From contig QQUA01000016.1 in NCBI GenBank assembly GCA_008501825.1, forward strand, positions 124,001 through 188,000: DNA of 64,000 nucleotides, given 5' to 3'. The translations under genes were made by a program, and so were the position numbers. Each line of letters opens with the position of its first letter. Within the stretch, counting starts at the first letter, position 1. Origin of the DNA: Planctomycetota bacterium (GTDB taxonomy: Bacteria > Planctomycetota > UBA1135). The notes under the pieces are model-generated. The model did no database searches. It had not been told where the DNA came from and saw nothing but the letters and a program-made list of their open reading frames with translations. Positions 54,677 through 61,822 of this stretch are shown piece after piece.

Positions 54677-55516
54677 TTAATTCCAGGCAAGGCGGAAGCC
54701 TAAGTAGTCCCAGCGGCTGACTCGACGGAGCCTGCCGCGATACGCAGCACGGACTTGCCTCGCATACCCGTTCCAGGAGCCGCCACGGATCACACGAATC
54801 GGATCTTCCACTGGACCAGACCTGAGGGATTGCTTGGCATAGCTTTGCGTGACGTCGCCACACCACTCAAGAACGTTGCCCAACATGTCGTAAAGACCCC
54901 AAGGGTTAGCTTTCTTTTCGCCAACCGGGTAGGTGCGCTCTTCGCTGTTAGCGGAATACCAAGCAATCGAATCTAAATCCTGGTCATATCGGGCCTCGGT
55001 GGTTCCCGCCCGGCAGGCGTATTCCCACTCCGCTTCTTTCGGCAGCCGGAAGCCGCCGACATTTCCCAACTTGGCTTCTAACTTCTCGAAAAAACCTTGG
55101 CAATCATCCCAACTCACCTGCTCCACCGGATGATCCTTCCCCACGAAATGACTCGGGTTTTCCCCCATCACTTCCAGCCAAAGGGCTTGGGTGCACGGCA
55201 TTTCCCCAAACCAAAAACCCTCCGGGATCCGTACCCAGTGTTGCGGACCTTCATCTTCATTTCGCCCTTCTTCATCCTCCGCGGAACCCATCAAAAATCG
55301 ACCAGGCCGGATCCAGCGCATACGCTGTTCCGCTTCCCCCACCCGCAAGACCGCCCACGGACCGAACTTGTCCTCGCCCCAAGCCGAAGCCCAAGGGGGC
55401 GGTGCGCCCCTGGCCAGGGGATGGCTTTGAAGAAGTTTAGAAATGGCTGCTCTTCCTGCTCGGATGGATGGTGGAAAAGCAAGAAAAACGCGACCGGGAG
55501 ACGCTCGCCATCCCAT
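54677..55516 (-). CDS. Second FGE-sulfatase-fold protein (DGR target B, truncated form)
   Basis: 279 residues. From about residue 40 it is closely similar to the first FGE domain of the large target (PPWASAWGEDKFGPWAV, MRWIRPGRFLMGS, LPKEAEWEYACRAGTTEARY, LGNVLEWCG). It ends with the C-type-lectin-like variable segment IRVIRGGSWNGYARQVRAAY...YLGFRLAWN. It lacks the vWA-like region, and its first ~40 residues look unrelated, so it appears to be a 5'-truncated copy. The catalytic Cys pair of true formylglycine-generating enzymes is not evident, so it is probably a ligand-binding domain. It lies just downstream of the template repeat. Confidence 0.8.
   Translation of the reverse strand: MGWRASPGRVFLAFPPSIRAGRAAISKLLQSHPLARGAPPPWASAWGEDKFGPWAVLRVGEAEQRMRWIRPGRFLMGSAEDEEGRNEDEGPQHWVRIPEGFWFGEMPCTQALWLEVMGENPSHFVGKDHPVEQVSWDDCQGFFEKLEAKLGNVGGFRLPKEAEWEYACRAGTTEARYDQDLDSIAWYSANSEERTYPVGEKKANPWGLYDMLGNVLEWCGDVTQSYAKQSLRSGPVEDPIRVIRGGSWNGYARQVRAAYRGRLRRVSRWDYLGFRLAWN
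54684..54803 (-). repeat. VR3: diverged variable repeat in target B
   Basis: Aligns with the template repeat over ~120 bp with no gaps, but of about 21 differences only about half are at template adenines. The rest are other base changes. This points to ordinary drift, so VR3 is probably no longer, or only rarely, renewed from this template. Confidence 0.7.
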
Positions 55517-55630
55517 CCAGAAAGGCTACGAGCCACCCGGTCGCTGCAAATTCGCGGGCAGCGCTCGAAAACGCCACCCGTCCGGCCAGGAATCTGGTCA
55601 AGGGCGAGCTATCCAGCCCGCTCGTGCGCT

Positions 55631-55752
55631 CAGGCCAGGCGGAAGCCCAGGTTGTCGTTGCGGTTGTCGCGATGGTTCCAGTTGCGGTAGGCAGCACGGA
55701 CGTTCCTCGCGTTCCAGTTCCAGGAGCCGCCACGGATCACCCGGTTCGGGCC
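55631..55752 (-). repeat. DGR template repeat (TR)
   Basis: A 122-bp non-coding copy lies 66 bp beyond the reverse transcriptase stop. Read in the frame of the targets it would give NRVIRGGSWNWNARNVRAAY then RNWNHRDNRNDNLGFRLA, with asparagine (AAC) codons at the variable sites, as typical of DGR templates. It matches VR1 and VR2 with differences almost only at adenines. The reading frame is not attached to any gene. Confidence 0.93.
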
Positions 55753-55818
55753 AATGGATTCCGGCCAAGTGCATTCTGAACCGGAGATTCTCCCGTGTAA
55801 AGACAGCAAGCTTGCGAC

Positions 55819-56823
55819 TTAAGCATCCGGTGCCGGATCCCGCTGCAAGTTGCCCCGCCTCCAAGCCGTTTCCCGGGCATGAACGGTAGTCGCCAAAACC
55901 GCGCCGAAGAGCTGTTGCAGCCGAGCTTCTGAAATATGTCCGGCACGAAATGCATCTTCGTAGCATCTGCGAGCTTTCCCAAATTTACGCTTTCGCCGAC
56001 GGGAGAGCTGAAGTCGATTGGAAAACACCCGGTATCCCAACCAGGAGACGCCAAATCGGGATCTCTGCCATCGTTCCCGGTGGAGTCTCAAACCCAAGGC
56101 TTGCTCCGTGAATGCCTTGGCCTCATGGAATGTCTGCCGGGCTGCCTCGGGGCCATTTACGAACCAAAGCAAATCGTCCATGTAACGAACCATGCCTCCC
56201 ACTTGAGGGTGTTCGGTCAAAAAACGATCCAAGGGCGACAAGTACAAATTGGCAAGATGCTGGGAGCTCAGGGCCCCGATGGGAAGACCTTTTCCGGGCT
56301 CAGGGGCATAGGCTGCCATGATTTGCTGCCACAATTGAAGCAGGCCGCGATTTCGAAACAGACGTGCAAGTTGCCTCTGCATTACCGGATGGGAAATGCT
56401 CCGATAGTATTGAGCGACGTCGGTCTGGACATACCAAGGAAAGCGATGAAGAAAAACCTGGGCTCGTTTCACCGCCCGCAAACAACCCTTTTCCTTTCTA
56501 CAAGCGAAGGTATCCGCGATCAGGGATTTTTCCATTCGCGCTTCGGTCTGGGCCACCAAGGCGTGATGAAGTACGCGTTCGCGGAATACCGGAGCCTGGA
56601 TCCAACGCGGCTTCGGATCCCGGATCCAAAACCCCTGCAACGGCTTAAAACCTAACCGGCTTTCGAGAATATCGCTCTGGAGTTGCTGTAGCTCCTCAGG
56701 CCATCGGGCAAAAAACCGCTGCACTTCCGGCCGGCTTCTCTTTCCCCGACTGGCTCTAGCCAAGGCGGAACACAAATTTTGCCAATCGGCGACGTCGAAA
56801 AGACTAACCGGACTGGTCCGCAT
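55819..56823 (-). CDS. DGR reverse transcriptase
   Basis: 334 residues, compact as in DGR enzymes. The palm contains VQTDVAQYYRSISH (RT domain with catalytic Asp), LPIGALSSQHLANLYL with the IGxxxSQ motif diagnostic of DGR RTs (group II intron and retroviral enzymes differ here), and RYMDDLLWF (YxDD, about residue 212-216). The thumb region follows (SWLGYRVFSNRLQLSRR). It copies the TR RNA with errors at adenines. It starts 20 bp inside the end of the HRDC gene, so the two are co-translated. Confidence 0.95.
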   Translation of the reverse strand: MRTSPVSLFDVADWQNLCSALARASRGKRSRPEVQRFFARWPEELQQLQSDILESRLGFKPLQGFWIRDPKPRWIQAPVFRERVLHHALVAQTEARMEKSLIADTFACRKEKGCLRAVKRAQVFLHRFPWYVQTDVAQYYRSISHPVMQRQLARLFRNRGLLQLWQQIMAAYAPEPGKGLPIGALSSQHLANLYLSPLDRFLTEHPQVGGMVRYMDDLLWFVNGPEAARQTFHEAKAFTEQALGLRLHRERWQRSRFGVSWLGYRVFSNRLQLSRRRKRKFGKARRCYEDAFRAGHISEARLQQLFGAVLATTVHARETAWRRGNLQRDPAPDA

Positions 56824-57277
56824 TATGGGAAACCGGTTCCGGTTGGGTTAAAACGGACAAAAACGAAACCCCGTACTTCTCCAGCCTTGCCGGCCCGACG
56901 CCTTCTACCTCCGCCATTGCCTGGAGAGATTGCACCCGATTCCGGACCATCTGCGCCAATTGTTCATTGGTGAAAACATGATAAGCCGGCACCCCTTCCT
57001 GATGAGCCACGACCTTGCGCAGTTCGCGCAAACGGGCAAAGATTTTGAAATCCTTTTCCGAGAGCACTTCTCGATAATCCACTTTGTTCTTTCTGGACGG
57101 GGTCGGATCGGGTCCTCCAAGGAGATAACTCACGCACACGGTCCAGGCACTTGCGGCACCGTCTTGAATTAGCTCGCGGTCTACCGAAAGAATCCGGTGG
57201 GAAGCCAAAAACCGGTTCAGGGCCTGAGTCGCTTCTTCGCCACCGAAGACCGGAATGGTAAAAAACTGAAAGCGCAT
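56804..57277 (-). CDS. HRDC-domain DGR accessory protein
   Basis: 157 residues. The C-terminal half is an HRDC domain: KIFARLRELRKVVAHQEGVPAYHVFTNEQLAQMVRNRV and the helix-hairpin-like MAEVEGVGPARLEKYG. HRDC proteins are one of the recognised DGR accessory types and take the place of Avd. No Avd-like gene is seen here. The N-terminal ~70 residues (QFFTIPVFGGEEATQALNRFL) are a small alpha/beta part found with such HRDC proteins. It probably helps the reverse transcriptase with the RNA/DNA substrate. Confidence 0.9.
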   Translation of the reverse strand: MRFQFFTIPVFGGEEATQALNRFLASHRILSVDRELIQDGAASAWTVCVSYLLGGPDPTPSRKNKVDYREVLSEKDFKIFARLRELRKVVAHQEGVPAYHVFTNEQLAQMVRNRVQSLQAMAEVEGVGPARLEKYGVSFLSVLTQPEPVSHNADQSG

Positions 57278-57368
57278 GGCGAGATTTTAGAGTGGGTCGA
57301 GGAAGGGCGGCGGAAAACCTGCGGCACCGCCCTGGCTGAACTCGCTCCGCTCGTTTCGCCGGCGGCGC

Positions 57369-60300
57369 CTAGGACTTGAGCGCACGAGGACCTCTGGCCA
57401 GGCGGAAGCCCAGGTTGTCGTAGCGGTAGGCGCGAGGGCTCCAGTAGCGGTAGGCAGCACGGACGTTCCACGCGCGCCAGTACCAGGAGCCGCCACGGCG
57501 CACCCGGTACGGGCCGTCCATAGAGCCAGACGGCGTTTCGTCAAAGTTTCGGTCCCCGTACTCCCGCTGGCCGTCGGCACACCACTCAAAAACGTTGCCC
57601 AACATGTCGAACAGACCCCATGGGTTGGCCTTCTTCTCGCCAACCGGGTGAGTGCGCTTTTTGCTGTTGGCCGCATACCAGGCAATGGAATCCAGGTCCT
57701 GGTCATAACGCGCCTCGGTGGTTCCCGCCCGGCAGGCGTATTCCCATTCTGCCTCCAAGGGCAGGCTGAAATGAAGCCCATCTTGGAGGTTCAGTCGGCC
57801 TTCCAGTCGCTTTAAAAATTTCTGGCAATCATCCCAACTCACCTTTTCCACCGGGCGTTCCGGCCCCTGAAAGCGACTCGGATTGTCGCCCATCACCTCT
57901 TGCCAAAGGGCTTGGGTGCAAGGGGTTTCTCCCAGCCAGAAGCCCCGGTCGATTACCACCCAATGTTGGGGGCCTTCTTGATCGAAGCGGCCGGATTCGG
58001 ATTTCGGTGAGCCCATCTGAAAGCGCCCGGGGGGGATCCAGCGCATGCGGAAACGGACCTTGCCAAGTTGGTATTCCATGGACAAACCGAAACGGTCCCG
58101 GAACATGGTCCTGGCCCTGGAAGGTCGAATCGCTCGGCGAAAACGAACCGCCATCAGCTCGGTACGAAGCTGCAACTCCTGGGGCTTCAGGGTCAGTCCT
58201 TGATCGGCTTCACCGGACAGCCACCAACTCTCTTTCTTTTTCTGAGTTTTGCCGGCCTCGGGGGCATCCTCCCTCGAGCGCTTCCTGCGCTCTCCGGATG
58301 CCCCCTCGGCCTGGAGCGCACGAGGAACCCAGGCCAGGCGGAAGCCCAGGTAGCCGTTGCGGTCGACGCGAGGGCCCCAGTGGCGGCAGGCAGCACGGAC
58401 GAGCCACGCGGGCCAGTCCCAGGAGCCGCCACGGAACACCCGGAGCGGGCCGTCCATAGAGCCAGACGGCGTTTCGTCAAAGTTTCGGTCCTCGTACTCC
58501 CGCTGGCCGTCGGCACACCACTCAAAAACGTTGCCCAACATGTCGAACAGACCCCATGGGTTGGCCTTCTTCTCGCCAACCGGGTGAGTGCGCTTTTTGC
58601 TGTTGGCCGCATACCACGCAATGGAATCCAGGTCCTGGTCATAACGCGCCTCGGTGGTTCCTGCCCGGCAGGCGTATTCCCACTCCGCTTCTTTCGGCAG
58701 ACGGAAGCCGCCGACATTTCCCAACTTGGCTTCCAACTTCTCGAAAAAACCTTGGCAATCATCCCAACTCACCTGCTCCACCGGATGATCCTTCCCCACG
58801 AAATGACTCGGGTTTTCCCCCATCACTTCCTGCCAAACAGCTTGGGTGCAAGGCGTTTCCCCAAACCAAAAACCCTCCGGGATCCGTACCCAGTGTTGCG
58901 GGCCTTCATCTTCATCTCGCCCTTCTTCCTCCTTCGGAGAACCCATCAGGAAACGACCAGGCCGGATCCAGCGCATGCGCTGTTCCGCTTCCCCCACTCG
59001 AAAAACCGCCCAAGGACCATATTCGTCCTCGCCACAAGAGGAAGCCCAGGGAGGTTTGAAAAATGGCTCTTGCGAGAAGTCGGCGGCGGGTTCGCCAACT
59101 GAAAGCACACAGCCGCCGGTCAAGGCTTGGAGTTGAAGCAAAGGGGATAGGGCCCGGCCGGCCATCGTTTTCTCGTAGGGAGCCAAATGGATACTTTCCC
59201 CTTGTTGATAAAGCTGAAGGCCCAAGGTTGGAGGCGGAGTTTTGGAATCTCTCTTCATTAACTCCAATTCGGCCGGATCCACCGAGGCGGGAATCGGGTC
59301 TCCGCTTTTAGGATTGCGCAACAGGAAGTGGGCTAGGCCCAACTCCGGATGCACTTCGACGGCATCGGGTACGTCCTCCAAGGTATCGTCTAGAAAATTG
59401 AACAACGCCTGGCGGGTTTTCGGCTGCCCTCCAGTTTGCCGCAACCAGGTGACGGCCTTTTTGTATGCCTTTTTCGCCTGCTCGACCTCTTTCGACAGGG
59501 TCTGTCGTGCCCACACTTGGTCGGCGGCAGCCATGGCCAACACTGTTTCACTCCAAAGGGCAGGAAAGCCGCCCTGTAAGGATTCTTTGAACCGCTGGGC
59601 CAGAGTGGTCTTCAGGTCCAACGGAAGTTCCCCCCACTGCCGGCGGAAATCATCGCCGTAATTCCCGAGGATGCGCAAGGAAGAACCGTCTGTTTCCACC
59701 CGGGGATCCCGCCAAGCCCGCTGTTCGGCAGCCAGATCGATTTCGGCTCCCGGAACCAAGGTTCGGGCCTGCCGAAGTAAATCTGAGCTCACTCGGGACA
59801 CTGGGGAAACCAGAGTTAGAAGGCGGTCGACCGCAGGATCCTTCGGAAGGGGTTCCGAGGATGGTTCCTCCAGAGCGGGCGGCCAGGAAAAAGAAAGACT
59901 CGCCTCGGAAAGGCAACGTTCCCAGGAGTGAGCGTTCCAAAGCCGGCTCAATCGGCTGGGAAGGCTTTGGGGAGCGGGGCAAAGGGCGAAACGGGCCAGG
60001 GAACGTCGAGCTAACTCGGTGCCCAAGCGCTCCCAAGGAGAAGTTCGGGGGCCGGCCCCGCCGAAATCGGTCAGAGCCAGAACTCCCTCGGTTTGGTTGC
60101 TCAGCTCCTCCAACACCAAAGGAATCACGTTGGCACCACAAGCCGGAGGAAGGAACACCGGCGAAAAAATCTCCGGCGGAAGGTGACGCCTCAGCAGCTT
60201 AAGGAGCGCAATCCAGTCCCGTTCAAAAGGCACCAGGGAGGGTTCCTGGTCGACCGCCAACAGAATCTTGCCGGCGAAATGGCTGCGGCTCTGCCTTGGA

Positions 60301-60779
60301 AGCCGCTCCATGGTTTTTCTTTCTGCAACTTTGATTACGGCCCGGGCTTGATCCAGGGCGTGCCCCGGTTTCTTCAAGGCCAACTTTTCCCGAACCGGCC
60401 CCCAGCTTGGAGCCAGAGATCGCAACCGCCAGGAGGGATCGCCGTCGTCTTCGTGGTTGGATCCGGCCCACGGGATGGAAGGGGAAGCTTCTTCCACTTT
60501 GAGCGCCGGGCCGTGATAGCGCATCGAAACCGGCATCCAGAACGACACTGGTTCGAGTGGAAGGTTTTCTTCGTCTTTCCCTTCCGAATTTGAATGGATC
60601 GGCTCTGAATGGGAAGATGCCGATCCTTCTCCGGAATCTTCTTCTTTTTGAATGGGTTCCGGCTTGCGGTCGAAACCGAGGAAGTCGGCCAGCTTTTCCA
60701 ACAAGGCTTCATCGTCCGGGGAAGCTCGAAGGGCCGCCCAAATGCGGAGAAGATCGCCGTGGCCGAGCAAGCTTTTCAT
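57369..60779 (-). CDS. DGR target A: vWA-like domain plus two tandem FGE-sulfatase-fold variable domains
   Basis: 1136 residues. After a short helical start and acidic linker, residues ~165-290 look like the SAV_2336-type degenerate vWA domain (GKILLAVDQEPSLVPFERDW, GVLALTDFGG). A helical middle follows. Then come FGE domain 1 (~580-825) and FGE domain 2 (~880-1130), each with the FGE pattern (MRWIRPGRFLMGS, PVEQVSWDDCQGF, EAEWEYACRAGTTEARY, NPWGLFDMLGNVFEWC, RGGSW...LGFRLA). VR1 covers residues ~776-816 and VR2 ~1088-1128. The start overlaps the MoxR stop (TGATG). Probably a recognition protein whose ligand surface is diversified. True formylglycine-generating activity is unlikely. Confidence 0.9.
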   Translation of the reverse strand: MKSLLGHGDLLRIWAALRASPDDEALLEKLADFLGFDRKPEPIQKEEDSGEGSASSHSEPIHSNSEGKDEENLPLEPVSFWMPVSMRYHGPALKVEEASPSIPWAGSNHEDDGDPSWRLRSLAPSWGPVREKLALKKPGHALDQARAVIKVAERKTMERLPRQSRSHFAGKILLAVDQEPSLVPFERDWIALLKLLRRHLPPEIFSPVFLPPACGANVIPLVLEELSNQTEGVLALTDFGGAGPRTSPWERLGTELARRSLARFALCPAPQSLPSRLSRLWNAHSWERCLSEASLSFSWPPALEEPSSEPLPKDPAVDRLLTLVSPVSRVSSDLLRQARTLVPGAEIDLAAEQRAWRDPRVETDGSSLRILGNYGDDFRRQWGELPLDLKTTLAQRFKESLQGGFPALWSETVLAMAAADQVWARQTLSKEVEQAKKAYKKAVTWLRQTGGQPKTRQALFNFLDDTLEDVPDAVEVHPELGLAHFLLRNPKSGDPIPASVDPAELELMKRDSKTPPPTLGLQLYQQGESIHLAPYEKTMAGRALSPLLQLQALTGGCVLSVGEPAADFSQEPFFKPPWASSCGEDEYGPWAVFRVGEAEQRMRWIRPGRFLMGSPKEEEGRDEDEGPQHWVRIPEGFWFGETPCTQAVWQEVMGENPSHFVGKDHPVEQVSWDDCQGFFEKLEAKLGNVGGFRLPKEAEWEYACRAGTTEARYDQDLDSIAWYAANSKKRTHPVGEKKANPWGLFDMLGNVFEWCADGQREYEDRNFDETPSGSMDGPLRVFRGGSWDWPAWLVRAACRHWGPRVDRNGYLGFRLAWVPRALQAEGASGERRKRSREDAPEAGKTQKKKESWWLSGEADQGLTLKPQELQLRTELMAVRFRRAIRPSRARTMFRDRFGLSMEYQLGKVRFRMRWIPPGRFQMGSPKSESGRFDQEGPQHWVVIDRGFWLGETPCTQALWQEVMGDNPSRFQGPERPVEKVSWDDCQKFLKRLEGRLNLQDGLHFSLPLEAEWEYACRAGTTEARYDQDLDSIAWYAANSKKRTHPVGEKKANPWGLFDMLGNVFEWCADGQREYGDRNFDETPSGSMDGPYRVRRGGSWYWRAWNVRAAYRYWSPRAYRYDNLGFRLARGPRALKS
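57396..57515 (-). repeat. VR2: variable repeat in FGE domain 2
   Basis: Differs from the TR at about 13 positions, 12 of them at TR adenines; the exception is in the first codon group (ATC to CGC). Changed codons convert template Asn to Tyr, Arg, Ala, Ser and Trp. It lies at the 3' end of the gene, with only 27 bp of coding sequence after it. Confidence 0.92.
57516..57745 (-). repeat. Near-identical block upstream of VR2 (copy of 58452-58681)
   Basis: 230 bp preceding VR2 (in coding sense) match the 230 bp preceding VR1 with only about three mismatches, although the rest of the two FGE domains is clearly diverged. This indicates recent gene conversion or copying of the VR-proximal half between the domains. 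Confidence 0.85.
58260..58305. repeat. Cruciform-like nested inverted repeat downstream of VR1
   Basis: Outer arms GGGGGCATCC / GGATGCCCCC and inner arms GAGCGC / GCGCTC form a 46-bp nested palindrome about 25 bp beyond VR1, inside the linker between the FGE domains. Hairpin/cruciform elements just downstream of VRs promote retrohoming in studied DGRs. Confidence 0.7.
58330..58451 (-). repeat. VR1: variable repeat in FGE domain 1
   Basis: Same length as the TR. All ~18 differences are at TR adenines. The encoded segment LRVFRGGSWDWPAWLVRAAC keeps the framework residues and alters only template-Asn (and one Tyr/Ile) positions. It is an internal VR, which is unusual because most DGR variable repeats lie at the extreme C-terminus. 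Confidence 0.93.
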
Positions 60780-61822
60780 CAGTCCTTCGGTTCAGGATGG
60801 GATTCCCCTTGCATTCGCCTGAGAAAGTCAGAACTTTGAGACAGATCGGGATGCTTCACCAAAGCGAATTTGGCCAATTTGTTCAAATACTCCAATTGCT
60901 TTTGACTCCTAACCTTTTGGCTGGCTTTGGATCCTATTTCTTTTTCCACCACGCCGGATACGGCCCGGATCAAATCCAGAAATTCCGCCAGCCCCGGTGG
61001 ATTGAAGGCTCCCTTTTGGATGAGTTGGCGATCATGGCTGACGATCTCAGCCGCACGCTCCAGGACAGCTTTCTCCACTTTGGCCGTGTCATGGTTCCCG
61101 GAAAAATGGGGTTCGCCCCTTTGCAGCAGCCAGTTTTGAAATTCTATTTCATCCTTGGGAATGTCGATGTGATGAACCAAACAACGGCGCAAAAAAGCAT
61201 CGGGTAAGGGTCGCTCTTCGTTGGTGCTGAAGATGACCAAGGGCGCCATTTCCGGCTGGCAAGCGATTTTGCCAATGCCCGGCACTTCGAATGCGCCACG
61301 GCCGAGAGAATCGAGCAAGGCGTTGGGAATCGAACTGTCGGCCTTGTCGATTTCATCGAGCAAGAGGACGACTTGGCTCGTAGGAGACTTTGTTAATGCT
61401 GCGGCACCCTGGGCTTGATCCTGTTGGGCTTGAGCGGAATCCCAGTGAAAGCCCCACCACAAGAGCCCGGGTACGATGAAATTGTGCTCTTCCAGGTCGG
61501 CTTCCACGAATGTGGTGCCCGAGTGCCCCAAAAGTTGGGCTTTTCCCAATCGGGCCACGGCGTCTACCTTCCACAACAAATCTTGCGGTTCGGTGTTGGC
61601 GTGAACGGCGTGCAGCCTGAATTTCCAGCCGAGCGCTTCAGCCGCCGCCCGGGCCATTTGGCTCTTTCCGGTCCCAGGTTCCCCTCGCAAGAGCAGCGGT
61701 CTTCGTGCGGCGATGGCGGCATTAATCGCCAAAATGGAGTCCTGGTCGAAGTAGTGAACCCCGGCACCGAGGAATCCTTCGGCCGGAAGGGGTTGAAAAA
61801 AGGGTTCTTCTTTTTTGATCAT
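60779..61822 (-). CDS. MoxR-family AAA+ ATPase
   Basis: 347 residues: Walker A RGEPGTGKSQMARAAAEAL (about 43-50), VVLLLDEIDKAD (Walker B, about 151), sensor 1 FSTNEERPLP and the arginine finger in FLRRCLVHH. The C-terminal lid is helical. MoxR ATPases usually work with vWA proteins; here the next gene carries a vWA-like domain. Start overlaps the protease stop by 4 bp (ATGA) and stop overlaps the target start by 1 bp, showing tight translational coupling. Likely the energy-using switch of the system. Confidence 0.9.
   Translation of the reverse strand: MIKKEEPFFQPLPAEGFLGAGVHYFDQDSILAINAAIAARRPLLLRGEPGTGKSQMARAAAEALGWKFRLHAVHANTEPQDLLWKVDAVARLGKAQLLGHSGTTFVEADLEEHNFIVPGLLWWGFHWDSAQAQQDQAQGAAALTKSPTSQVVLLLDEIDKADSSIPNALLDSLGRGAFEVPGIGKIACQPEMAPLVIFSTNEERPLPDAFLRRCLVHHIDIPKDEIEFQNWLLQRGEPHFSGNHDTAKVEKAVLERAAEIVSHDRQLIQKGAFNPPGLAEFLDLIRAVSGVVEKEIGSKASQKVRSQKQLEYLNKLAKFALVKHPDLSQSSDFLRRMQGESHPEPKD

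Noticed and set aside
55437-55733. Minus-strand 98-aa ORF over the template repeat
   Set aside because: It is a frame shadow. The frame that matches the targets gives the Asn-rich template sequence and has no start or gene context.
57369-60779. Calling target A a true formylglycine-generating enzyme
   Set aside because: The FGE fold is clear, but the catalytic cysteine pair is not evident and the RGGSW segment is a DGR variable region, which fits ligand binding rather than sulfatase maturation.
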